NCBI GenBank assembly: GCA_963932145.1
Contig: OZ010616.1
Coordinates: 48,176,427 to 48,240,426 of the forward strand
Length of the DNA stretch: 64,000 nucleotides
Direction of reading: 5' to 3'
Origin: Acanthosepion lycidas
Taxonomy: Eukaryota; Mollusca; Cephalopoda; Sepiida; Sepiidae
Position numbers and translations under genes: made by a program. Of this stretch, positions 44,507 to 55,483 are shown piece after piece. The stretch's first letter is position 1. The number at the start of each line of letters is the position of its first letter. The notes beneath the pieces were generated by a model that saw nothing but the letters and a program-made list of their open reading frames with translations, did no database searches and had not been told where the DNA came from.

Positions 44507-44508
<2 letters not shown>
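44435..44508. repeat. Perfect 36-bp hairpin
   Basis: Arms 44,435-44,470 and 44,473-44,508 are exactly complementary over all 36 bases with a 2-nt AG spacer. Landmarks are AAAAACAGACCACTTTAAAG and its complement. Confidence 0.95.
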
Positions 44509-44567
<59 letters not shown>

Positions 44568-44580
44568 CACACACACACAC
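44509..44580. repeat. (TA)n(CA)n microsatellite
   Basis: A TA array, two ACAT units and a short AC array. Confidence 0.95.
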
Positions 44581-44929
44581 ACATCTAACTTTTCATAATT
44601 AATACCTCAATATTTAAGATAACACCAAGACAAAAATCAAAAAAACTAGTTACTAAACAAAAATTGAACATTACATAAATGATAACATATAAACAAATAT
44701 TTAATTTACTACCTAAACATTATTTATAAATATATATGTGTGTTTGTGTGAGAGTGTATATTATATACTTTATAAACATTTATTCAAACAACAAAGAACA
44801 TACTCCATAAACATAACCACTCATGAGTAATATCTTAACATTTGGAAAAATTCACTTTATCATTTAAGCACTAATTAATATAGAAATAACAAAGTACAGA
44901 TACACATGTACATGTACATGTTTATATGT

Positions 44930-45544
44930 ATGCATATATATGTGTATATGTGTGCATGAATGTAAGCACATGCATACAAATTCAAATAAAAATTTAATAA
45001 ATAAAAATTTAATTGTAAACCGAACCTCCTATAATTAACACTCTAATACTTAAGATACCACCAAATCAAATAAGAAAAACAGAATAATAGCAATGTGAAG
45101 ACATATATAAATATTTACCTTATCATTTATGCATTAATAAAAAAAAATTATTTATTCCGTAAAAAATGAAATATGATTTTTTGAATTCAAGAAAACACTA
45201 AAACTCTCAAGAATTAACAAGAACAGTGAATGTCTGAAAAACTGGATATCAAAATTACTACCACTGAAAGAGAAAGAAAAAGTATACAACCTATCAGAAG
45301 AGAGTATAAAGTGACAAAGAAAATGAAAGAAATTAGAATAACCACAACATTCTACAGGTGGACACATGAGCATGCACAAACACACGCAAGAAAAAAAATG
45401 AAAAGTGCATATATAAAAGAAAAAACAAGAAATATGAACAATCAATTGCTGATATCCCCTGACGAGTGATTGCTGAATGGTCTGTCTACAAAACTCTGCA
45501 GTCAGGTGCTGGAGGTAACACCAATCAACTAAGTGACAAATTCA

Positions 45545-45545
<1 letters not shown>
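44930..45545 (+). repeat. Dispersed repeat family A, copy 2
   Basis: Same order of blocks as 4595-5250, for example AAGATACCACCAAATCAA, TTTATGCATTAAT and CAACTAAGTGACAAA, about 40 kb away in the same orientation. Confidence 0.6.

Positions 45546-45585
<40 letters not shown>
45546..45585. repeat. (CT)n(AT)n microsatellite
   Basis: A CT array followed by an AT array, directly before the Tc1-like element. Confidence 0.95.
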
Positions 45586-45587
<2 letters not shown>

Positions 45588-47139
45588 GTTGTGGACAATT
45601 ATTTGCCCCCTGAATATTTGTATTCCATATTTAGCTTTGAATAATTCATGTAATTCTTAAAAGTTTCAATCTATTCATACTTGTAGAATTTCTAAAAACT
45701 TTTGTGGTACAAAATTATTGCACCTTGCCCTAAAAATTACAAAATATTATGAATTAATATTGCTCTATGGTAACTGTAATGTTTTTTTCTTAATTTGAAT
45801 TTTAATACAAACACCCTTTGAAAATGAAATAGTATTAACCTGATTCTATAACATTCTAAAAGGTAATGAAGATGGTAATATGTTAGTGCCACATACTATG
45901 ATACCACATTTGTTCTTCAACCATAGTAAAAAATGCTGAACTTGACAAGAAGCTCTGAATGATGATAGTTGATGCATACAAAGTGATGGATATACAACAC
46001 TTTCTAAGTGTTTAAATAGATCAACAGCTCATAGCATTATCAAGAAGTACAATGAGACCTATTGTGTTGAGAATAAATTAAGAACTAGCAGAAAATGGTT
46101 AATTTCTGAGAGAATGGAAAGGAAAATTATTAGAGATGTCTTGAAGAATCCTTACTTAACAACAAAAGACAGTGTCAATGATATAAAGACATCAGGGTTG
46201 AATGTATCGATGAAGACAATCACTAGATGCTTTCATTGAGCAGGACTTTGAGCTTGTTGCCTAAGGAAAACTCCCTTACTAAACACACAAACACATTAGT
46301 TTATGCTAAAAGTTATCTAGATCATAGGAGTAAATACTGGAATTCTGTTTTATAATCAGATGACATCAAACTAGAATTATTTGGTCACATGAATTCCCAT
46401 TATGTATGGATGAAAGTGAATGAAACTCACCAAAAAATACCCTCTTTACAATTAAGTATGGTGGGATGTTTTGATGCTTCTGGACTAGGAGAATTAGTGA
46501 GAGTATAGGGTATCATGGATAAAAAGCAGTATTTGGCTATTCTTAAAAATAAAACAAAGTGAATAAAAGCTGTTTTTGGGGTGTCACTGGATATTCCAAC
46601 ATAACAATTGTCCAAAACACATGGCATCAATTCTTACAAAATACTTAGATGATAGCAAATTTAAAATATTGACATACCTTATACAGAATCCTGACATGAA
46701 CCCCATTGAAAATTTATGGACATATTTGAAGGAAAAGTTAAAAGCTCTTCTAAGTTGGAGGAACTACAAGCTATGACCAGAGAAGAATGGAACAAAATAC
46801 CTATCATTGTGTATTGTGATATTGTAAAGAACTATCAAAAATAATCAAGAATAATAGTTACACAATTACAAAGGCAATAATCAAGAATAATAGTTACACA
46901 ATTGATTATTGAGGCAAGAGGGCCAATAATTTTGTCTTTTGTTAAATTTTTTTTGGTGTTTTTGTTGTATTATTGTTTGATATTAAAATAAAAATTTTGT
47001 TGTGGGCATCACTACACATTCTTTCAAATGTATTTTTTATCATATGTGAAAATGTGTGCATAAAGTTTTGATTTTTTTAGGTATTACTGCTTTATTTGTA
47101 ATCATGGAAGCTGAGGTGAATAATTCTGTCCACGACTAT
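45586..47139 (+). mobile_element. Tc1-like transposon with both ends
   Basis: Ends AGTTGTGGACAATTATTTG (45,587) and the complement of GAATAATTCTGTCCACGACT (to 47,137) form terminal inverted repeats flanked by TA. The transposase (about 45,940-46,860) is broken into frames but keeps a helix-turn-helix-like start, then ERMERKIIRDVLKNPYLTTK, SVNDIKTSGLNVSMKTITR, WIFQHNNCPKHMASILTKYL and LIQNPDMNPIENLWTYLKEK. In active relatives the FQxDN block carries a catalytic Asp; here the residue is Asn. The NPIENLW block keeps its Glu. The element is about 1.55 kb, the normal size, with many stops. Confidence 0.85.
46842..46905. repeat. Short tandem duplication
   Basis: AATCAAGAATAATAGTTACA plus CAATT occurs twice, about 35 bp apart, near the right end of the Tc1-like element. 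Confidence 0.85.
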
Positions 47140-47319
47140 ATAAGTGGAAAACCTATTTATTGACAATGTTTTTCACCTTAGTTGTCTTCAAGTCAGGATG
47201 AAAGGCAAATCTGTGTGTGTGTGTGTTTTTATATAATTGTTCATCTGCTAGGCTGCTATTTTCCAGTTGGAATGAAAGAACAAAACTGTTTTTTTGGTGG
47301 GGTGTATGAGCAAAAATAT

Positions 47320-47440
47320 ATATAACATGGATTGAGGACTCAGAGAGCCGAGTTTGAATTCCAGTGAAATCCATTACATTCACTTACGTGCTACTACCTT
47401 TGGGAAAGGTATAAATCCTCTTCCTCGTATGGGGTACAAC
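47320..47440 (+). repeat. tRNA-derived SINE fragment
   Basis: GGATTGAGGACTCAGAGAGC, GAGTTTGAATTCC (box B-like), CCATTACATTCAC and CTTTGGGAAAGGTATAAAT match the head and first body part of the 31.7-kb SINE in reverse complement. Confidence 0.65.
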
Positions 47441-47639
47441 ATTATAAAATAGCTACAAATAACCATATTAAGATCCACAATTATTTCTACTCAATAGTCT
47501 CTCGAATAATTTGAAACATAACCTTTATGGCATATTCAATTACCATCAGGATAATATTATCCATAATGTACCACTGTCCATTTATTATTTACTTTTTGTT
47601 GAGTCAAATTATTATTTACATTTTGGTTGAGCCAAAACA

Positions 47640-47830
47640 CAACACAAATGGACTGAAGATTTTCTTGAATCCCAAAACAGACTGATGCTTGGTGTTGACA
47701 TCAATATCAAGTTTTATATTTACATATGCTCTCTCTTTAATATTGGGTACTTTTAGCCATAAATATAGCATACCTTAAAACTATATTTTTACCATATATA
47801 TATGTATATATATGTATATATATGTACATA
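47640..47830 (+). repeat. Dispersed repeat family D, copy 2
   Basis: GACTGAAGATT, GGTGTTGACATCAAT, TTTTATATTTACATATG and CCATAAATATAGCATACC match 9336-9480. It ends in short TATATG arrays. Confidence 0.6.
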
Positions 47831-47876
47831 CATTATTTATTTTTTTGTAAAATTTTATCTCACAGGTATTTAATTA

Positions 47877-47978
47877 TTAGGTTGGTGCAAAAATAATGAC
47901 ATAATGATGTCGTTTTTTGACGTATTTTTTAACGTCAAAAAACAACATTATTATGTCATTATTTTTACACCAACCTAA
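47877..47978. mobile_element. MADE1-like mariner MITE, copy 2
   Basis: 102 bp, starting TTAGGTTGGTGCAAAA and ending with the complement except one change (TTTTTACACCAACCTAA). It shares the GTCGTTTTTTGACGT arm with copy 1 at 39,550 and has a slightly longer loop. Confidence 0.9.
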
Positions 47979-47979
47979 T

Positions 47980-50245
47980 ATATCTATGAATTTTTTTCAC
48001 ATGGAATATCTAGATAAAAAAAAAAGACAATATAAACAATACTGCCTAATGACCTGTTCAATTTTCCTGGATATTTTAGATTTTCCTTCTCCTCCTCTAT
48101 GAATCTATGACCTTGAAAAGAAAAGTCAAATGGTTGGCTTATGTATATTGCACTTTAGCCATTTTTTCTTTCTTTATTTCTTCATTTTAATTTTATTTTG
48201 CATTTTTATATTATTTGATGTTCTACAATAAAATATGATTGATTTAATGAATTATCCAGACAAGCATCTTCATCTTAGTTGTTTTTATTACTAATTCTTA
48301 GCATGTAATCTAATACGCTTTAGGTTTTTTGCACTCCTTTTTTCATTATTTAATGAGCAACAATAAAAGTACAAATTGTCCACAATGACAAACAATAGAG
48401 GGGTTAGTCATCTTATGAAATGGTTAAAACAACAAAGATGCAGATAATAATCCAAATAATTCTTAGAATAATGATACTTCAACTCAGAATTCCAGACAAC
48501 AGTCAGAAGAACAAGGGTATAAATGCTCATCTGAATAATGCATCGAATAAAAAAGACAGAAATATTTTTATTAATTGTCATACTTTCAGTTTGTAAAAAG
48601 CCTGGGTTTTAAAGCTTAATAACTGATAGGTAAGAAATAAAATTCAAGATCGGATTTTAAAGCAGGTTTAATCACAAAATAATGTATGATAATAAACCCA
48701 GTCTCTAAACATGAATTATCATGCATTCTGAATAAAAAAGTCAATGTTATTGAAACAATAATATAAATCTATTATATATAAGTGTACTGAAATTATAATA
48801 TAAGTCTATTATATATTAAATTATACATAAGTCTAGTGTAGCTATAAGCATAAATGAGCTTTTTTAAAGGAATGTGCTACAATTTTCTTTCATGAGATAA
48901 GGATAATTAAGTTGAAGAGAAAAATCTAGCAATGAGATCAGAAGCTAAAAAAATATGTTAGGCTTTTTAGATATTTAATGAATTACTTTGGCTTTCATTC
49001 TTAGAAGAATTCTTGAAATAACTTCTTTTGATACTAGGAATCTATTTTTACCTCATCATTGCTTCATAAGGGAAATGAAAACATTGCTTGATGTCTGCAG
49101 GTACTCAGTATCAAATTTGCTCATTGATGTACTATCAAATCAGTTTTAGCCTCAATATATCTTCTGTCGTAGAAGTGGCTTCAGAGAGAATCTGGTTATA
49201 TTGACCCAACTTTTAACTTTCTTTCAACTATTTCATAATTTGTACACTTTCTAGTCAATAAAGGTGATCCAGAAGATTTTAGTAAGTTTCTTTTCAGGTG
49301 TTTTTTTTTTGTTTTTTTAAGAATTGTTATAGTTTCACTTGGAATTCAATGTGTTCCATACCATTTCACAACTAATTTGGTCAAATATCATCATTTTTAC
49401 TGTTTTTATTATATCTTGGTTGTTTTTTCATTCAGTTTTCATATTTTGGTTGTTTTTTCATTCAGTTTCCTCCAAGTTTTAGGAATGTAGGAATTTTTCC
49501 CTCTTAAAGATAGATCAAGATGTATCAAATATAAGGAAAAAATAATTCAATGAATTCTAATTTTAGGAAATCTGAATAATTTATCAGTTGAAACAATGAT
49601 AAAAACAAAAAGAATAAAATTATCAGAAAAATACATAGAATAATGATTCATATCAGAATTGAGACAATATTGAAACCCTGGACCAGATAGTACAGATAAA
49701 GCAAACAATAATTGAATGGTACTAAATAAGAACAATATAAGATATGCACAGCAAAATGAAACAATCTAATCCTATAGATTAATTATAGAGTTCAAATTGA
49801 AATTCCCTGAAGGTTATCCATAGCGACAGACATCTGAAGAAAGAAAGATGGAAGGCAATATGAGCAAAATGTTCCTCTATGTTATCTAACTTCTTCAACC
49901 TAGTTTCTATGTAGTGTAAACTATACACAAATCAGCATCTACTGGATTATTATTATACAAGGATTCCTTCATACTAACATCTTTATTTTGGAAGTTTTTG
50001 CTGTAATATTTTGGCAAAAATATTTTCTGGTGTTCTTATAGTGTTTATAAAATTTGGTGGTAAGAGTTGTTATTAAATTAATTCCTTAAATATTATTTAA
50101 TATAAAAGTATCAATAACAGCAAATACCAAAAATCAAGAGTATGATACACTGTGACGAAAAGAACAACATTAAGGATGTTAATATGAAAGAATCATTGTG
50201 TAATAACACTATCTAATTTTGAAAATTAAGACAAATGCATTAAAT
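47980..50245. other. AT-rich sequence, nothing recognised
   Basis: A 29-bp tandem duplication with TTGGTTGTTTTTTCATTCAG lies at 49,412-49,470. A segment near 49,800-49,900 weakly resembles 10,510-10,600. No coding content is recognised. Confidence 0.4.
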
Positions 50246-50650
50246 TTTTTTTGTCTCTTATTAATCATTTCATCCCATGAAAGATCATAATGCCACTAAG
50301 ACTCAAGGGCTTACTGGTGGTGGGGGGGGGGGGGTGAAAGAAAAGGAGAAGAGATTAGGAGAATGAAGTTGTAAACCAATCTTAAACAGGGAACAATGGA
50401 CAAATCTCTACTCCTGTTTAAAAAACAAGGATTGTGAACCAGAAATTAATAATTTTGTCTCTTTTTAATCATTTCATCCCATGCAAGATCATAATGCCAC
50501 TATGACGCAAGAGGTTACTGGGGGGGGGGGGTGAAAGAAAATGAGAAGAGATTAGGAGAAGGAAGTGGTAACCCAATCTTAAACAGGGAACAAAAGACAA
50601 ATTTCTACTCCTATTCAAAAAACAAGGAATGATTGTAAACCAGCAATTAA
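50246..50650. repeat. 204-bp tandem duplication with poly(G)
   Basis: Two copies (about 50,246-50,449 and 50,450-50,650), more than 90% identical by eye, each with CATTTCATCCCATG, CATAATGCCACTA, a G run (about 12-13 and 11) and CTTAAACAGGGAACAA. Confidence 0.9.
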
Positions 50651-50929
50651 TACTTGCATGACGTCATGTCAGTGAAATAGAAAACCTTGTGAGTTTTGAA
50701 TATTTTGATTTGTACCATCATATTAATGATTTGCATTCAAACTTATGATTGTTATTATAATATTTTATTAAACTCAAATATTCAATGAGACAATAAGGGA
50801 ATTTCATAGGAGCTTATTCAATCATTAAAGTAATAATTATGATTCATCAGAAAATTCAAACAGGAAGACAGTTAATTCTATATTAATATATTTATTACAA
50901 GCGTACACACACACACACACACACAGAAG

Positions 50930-51290
50930 GGTTAAGTAATACCTCCTATTTTATGTATTATGTTAGCAGACACTATTAGATGTTAGTTTTATTGCAGTAG
51001 AAATTTAGCCTTCTTGTCAATAACACATTTTTGTCATGTTATATAGAGTAGCTGAATCACAGTCTGGCAAATGACATCTGACATAAAAGTGTGTATAAAG
51101 CAGATGGGGTACCATTGAATTCTTTCATGTAGAAAAAGTTGCACCAACTGATAATCCTCATTATTTGCTACATATTTACAGAGACCAAACAGTTGATGTG
51201 AGCACAATTAGACAGTGGATAATATGTTTCAGCAATATTGACAGTGATGTGTGTATTAAGTCACATTTTGTGACCCCCCAACACCACCAA
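50930..51290 (+). pseudogene. mariner-type transposase N-terminal fragment
   Basis: The translation at about 51,125-51,270 gives HVEKVAPTDNPHYLLHIYRD, QTVDVSTIRQW and IICFSNIDSDV, matching the first helix-turn-helix region of a mariner lineage with the block YGDxTVDVSTVRxW. No catalytic region follows; the sequence runs into a poly(A) run of about 19 at 51,290. Confidence 0.5.
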
Positions 51291-51461
51291 AAAAAAAAAA
51301 AAAAAAAATTAAGAACACCTTGAAAATACATAGCCAATTGTGGAAAAATTGCTTTGCCTCAGAAAACTTGCTTTATCCAACAGTGTTATTGTAACCTGTA
51401 TATTTTATAATTCATGTGGAAATAAATAATAAGCATAACTTTCAGTGCATCCATCATGCAC

Positions 51462-51462
<1 letters not shown>

Positions 51463-51506
<44 letters not shown>

Positions 51507-51593
51507 AACAATAAAAAAATAAAAATCTTTCGACACACTGGGTTGTAGATTAATATTCTTTCGTTTTTTTATTATTATTCCATTTAGATTCCT

Positions 51594-51640
<47 letters not shown>
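51463..51640. repeat. Two (TA)n microsatellites
   Basis: TA arrays at about 51,463-51,505 and 51,597-51,640 with 90 bp of ordinary sequence between them. Confidence 0.95.
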
Positions 51641-51642
<2 letters not shown>

Positions 51643-51769
51643 GAATGAGTGTTCACTTAATAGGATAATGAATGATAAACATCACACAAATGGTTGTACA
51701 AGAGCTTTGAAATGATGATGTCTACTGGCACTCATATTTGTTCAGCTTTATCATCCCAGTTTATCCTTA

Positions 51770-53060
51770 ATGTTAAAGTCTCTGTTTAATTTTGTTCTTT
51801 GTATTGTTCATCTTACACCTGCTCATCTCTCAAACAGAACAGTACACATTCGAGGAATGCCCTCTCAGTTTAATAATGAGTTTCAGTTAAACACAGTGTT
51901 TGATGACCAGTCCAATATTCAGCACATCTCATAGCACGATCAAAATGGACATCTTGAATGTATTGTTGCTTCACAAATATATAGTCAAGTGGGTATGTTG
52001 ATTCCAATCCTGCATGGAAGTGACTGCAAAAACATCCCCCTACCAAAATTTATAGAGAAATCAACCACTTCTCAATTGCATTCACAATAATCACTTGTCT
52101 GTATCCTTTTTGTGTATTAACACTATTTGTGATTTTTTTGTTGCCTTATTACTGTTGCTTTGGCTAGTTTTGTCTTGCATATATTGTCTGATTAGTATTA
52201 TTTTTGCCCTGTTCTTTTTATTTCTTTTTTTATTGTCTATTGAAAACTTTGTCAATGCTATTTGTTGGGTATGTTTGCCAATTACACTTAACCATAGTAA
52301 ATTACTCTACAAGATGTCATTGTTTTGAACCAGGGTACATTCATGCTGTCTTATACCTGTTCTCCAGTTGGAACATGTAATGAACAACTCTACATACTTA
52401 CACAACTGGATAAGCAGCATATCATTGCTGTTACATTTCCAAACACCATGCTTTCCACTCCACATTTGATAGTCCCTATCCATCCTAGCATTAAAGTCAC
52501 CAAGATCAATAATTTTATTAGTCTTTCAGCAAAATATTTTTCAGTTTTTCGTAAAAAGACATCTTTTCCACTTTAGTTGTATTCATGGTTGAGGCATAAA
52601 CACTAAGGTCATTTAACATCCTTTCACAAGAGATATTGTCATCAAGCGATCACTTAAACAAGTTGATAATATGTCTAGCATTTTTACATGGAGCTCCTAA
52701 CTGCAAATGCTACTTCAGCCTTCCTTTTTATTTCTTCTACTTTGTCTCTCCAATAAAAACAGGTAACAACCAGCTCTCTTGGAAAAACTACCCTCATCAC
52801 TTAATCTAGTCTCTGATAGGGCAACAATATCAAGGTTGTATCACTGTAGCTCCTTTGCTACCAGTGCAGTCCTCTGTTCTGGCCAATCAGATGATTCTAT
52901 ATAATAATTCTGACATACCTCCATGTAACAGTGGTTTTATTGCAGTAGCAGGATAATGACCAGGACCTAGGATACCTGCTGAAATTTCAGAGACCTTTTT
53001 ACCATTGGCCATCAACATTATTTTGAGTCCTTATTGGTTGTGATTGCCTTTTTCAGCATC
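51770..53060 (-). pseudogene. Non-LTR retrotransposon APE-type endonuclease
   Basis: Minus strand, from 53,060 down: SDWPEQRTALVAKELQ (about 52,870), YNLDIVALSETRLSDEGSF (about 52,830, with the Glu of the SET-R block that binds metal in this endonuclease fold), AEVAFAVRSSM, NDLSVYASTMN and VEKMSFYEKLKNILL (about 52,560), a decayed LGDFNA region near 52,490, then PLDYIFVKQQYIQDV and AEYWTGHQTL (about 51,900-51,990), where the family normally has D-Y-(I/V) and a (S/T)-D-H block; the Asp before His is Gly here. It corresponds to the endonuclease of LINEs often annotated as craniofacial development protein 2-like. Frame changes are frequent and the reverse transcriptase is absent. Confidence 0.8.
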
Positions 53061-53529
53061 CAAAAACCACCTTAAGATATTAAACAATGCCTATACATGA
53101 AATTTTTGAAGTAGATTTTACACTTTCACTCTCCAAGCAATATCTATATAGAGAATTATTTCGTTTGTTTGTAATTACAGTTTGTATAATGTTCAAAGTA
53201 TGTATACCTACATTTCCATAAAATATTCTGACATTATAAAAAATTACCCTACACTACTCTATTAATAATTGGATGAAGAAATCTAGGCTTATCAATGACA
53301 ATAAATACAAGTTCAGAACACAATTTTCACAACTTGTATTTAGCCACATACAACATCATCTTGCTTTTCTGCAGTCAAAGCATTGTAAAATGTAAGAGTC
53401 AAAATATAATAATCAAGCAAAGAAAAACTGTAAGGAATAAATTTTTGTTTTAATTAATCTTTACCAACAATATTATCATTCATGGAGAGTTTGAAGTTTG
53501 AAAATAAACAGTTATTGTGTGTTCTTCAT
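53061..53529. other. AT-rich sequence, nothing recognised
   Basis: No supported feature. Confidence 0.35.
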
Positions 53530-53900
53530 CAGGCATTTATGGGTATAATGATAAACACTTTTAAAAAAAAACTAAACTAAACAAAGTACTAAGAAAAAAG
53601 ACACTTTTGATAGAAACAAAGAAGAGTGCTGAACTGCCATATGATACCAATTCTCTTGCTTAACAATCTCACCACAGATGATGAGAAAAATGGAGTCTGC
53701 AAAAATGTGATTCTACAGAAGGATGCTGAGAATTTGAAGGCACAGAACAAGAAGTAAGCAATCAGGAAATCTTAAAAAAAGTTGTAACAAAAAGAATACT
53801 TTTTCTCAGAATCAGAAAGAGACATCAGAAATTTCTTAGACACATAATGAGGAAGGAGGGCTTAGAAAACTTAAACCTTACAAATTTTCTGTATATTACT
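53530..53900 (+). pseudogene. LINE reverse transcriptase C-terminal tail
   Basis: Blocks in order: KQRRVLNCHMIPILLLNNL, MMRKMESAKM, FYRRMLRI, then in a second frame NQEILKKVVTKRILFLRIRK, RHQKFLRHIMRKEGLEN and LNLTN. The FYRRMLRI, RKRQxxFLGHxMRxExLE pattern is the well-known end of the LINE family whose more internal part is at 2199-2540. It is truncated and frameshifted. Confidence 0.75.
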
Positions 53901-55475
53901 GATGAACTGGTCTTTGTTTTTAAATTATAAACACACACTTTACAAATTCTTTCAGGTTCATATTTCAATTTCTAAGATGAGGAGTTATTATTTACAATTG
54001 GACAATGTCCTTATCTTTGTTGTTATAATGTTTTGGACATTGCGTCCTCTTACCTGCTTCAGATGTGTCAAGCTGAGTAATGTAAAATCTATACTATGAC
54101 CTAGTGATTATACTCACAATTACTATATCATCAAATTCACAAGCCAACACTTTAATCTACTAGACTATCCTGAATCTAAAACTTTAACCCTTAAATCTAA
54201 TGTTCTTATTGCCTGCCTGCTCCTGCCACTGTTATGCTTGACCACGTTTAGTGGAATTCTATTTCCTTACTGCTTAAGCTTAGCTTAGCTCTCTCTAGCA
54301 TTGTTTCCTTTTATTTATTAATGGTTGTTATATGGTATTTATTTCTGTACTAGGCCAACTGAGGGTGTCACAGCCTACCATATGCACTGATCCCTTCAAA
54401 CATGATTTTCCAGTGCTCTTTTCTGTCTAGTAGTTTCACTTTAGTTCACAGGGGTTGGTGAATACCCTTTTCCCTCTATACATGATCAGCCCTGTGTGAT
54501 TTCATTGTTTCACCCTTAATTATAGCATTTTGATATTCATCTAGATCTACTTTTAGTGGGGGTTTCCACCTTTGTATTCTTTGTTACAACTGCAATGATT
54601 AGAATTATGTATCCCAAACTATGTCAATTTGCACTCCAAAAACAGTTCAAAATAGTGAAATTTCCTTTGATTTCAACCACTGATATCTCATGTATTTTTT
54701 AGGCTATTTTGATAAAATTAGTATGTAAACAAAATTTAATCTTTTCTCTTTATAAAGATATATTTCTTTCTCATACATGATGATCAATTTTGATTCCAGG
54801 TCTCTTTAAATTATGTCACTTGTAGTAGTAGACATTTTAATAAATAAAATGAAAACATATTTCTTAAATTCCCTGAAAAGTATCATCTACTTATCATTTC
54901 CTTAACATCTCATTAACCCCAGTATTCTTAAAGATAGATCAATCAGCTAACTTTGTTTCTGAAACCACATACTTGGATAAGCAAAAACAAAAAATCAGAG
55001 AGTATCAAAGCAAAGGACAACCCTACACACAGTCATTGCATTCCCCAAGCACCAAAGAGAATGCTTCGAGGTCAGTCTTCACCCTTTTACAAGAAAGTGA
55101 GATGAGGTGGTCTACTCCACACTAACTACCAAAGAACTAATCAGGATGATTACCTGTTATAAAGAAGTAGGGGTATTTCTCTCTCTGTTCCAATGTACCA
55201 CAAGCCATGAATTCTGTTTCCCCAACAAGAAGGATACAAGTTTGAATTTGTATTAAAAATATAAACGTCCAAAAACAATGTTCATTGTGTGCTCATTCAT
55301 TTTGAATGTAAAATCCAACATTCTACTCCAACCTCCACACACTGTTTCAATGTCATTTTTAAAGCTGACAATTTCATATTAGTGCTTTTCAAACTTGTTG
55401 TGCTCTAAGATTTGTCTATACACATATCAAAATAGTTCCATCTTAAAGGAAAAAGGAAGCTTGTCAATTTTGTGG
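53901..55475. other. Sequence without recognised feature
   Basis: About 54,190-54,600 is less AT-rich and could be another old repeat, but I found no motif or partner copy in the window. Confidence 0.35.
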
Positions 55476-55483
55476 GTTTAAGA

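Noticed and set aside
45152-45469. Frames of 97 and 79 codons on opposite strands
   Set aside because: They lie in repeat A, and the homologous region at 4.9-5.2 kb does not keep either frame.
47917-48102. 61-codon frame starting inside MADE1-like copy 2
   Set aside because: It begins in a MITE arm and continues into unrelated AT-rich sequence.
4735-51640. CRISPR-like arrays, operons or bacterial promoters
   Set aside because: No direct repeats with unique spacers exist; the tandem repeats are contiguous, and the sequence is clearly eukaryotic repeat-rich DNA.
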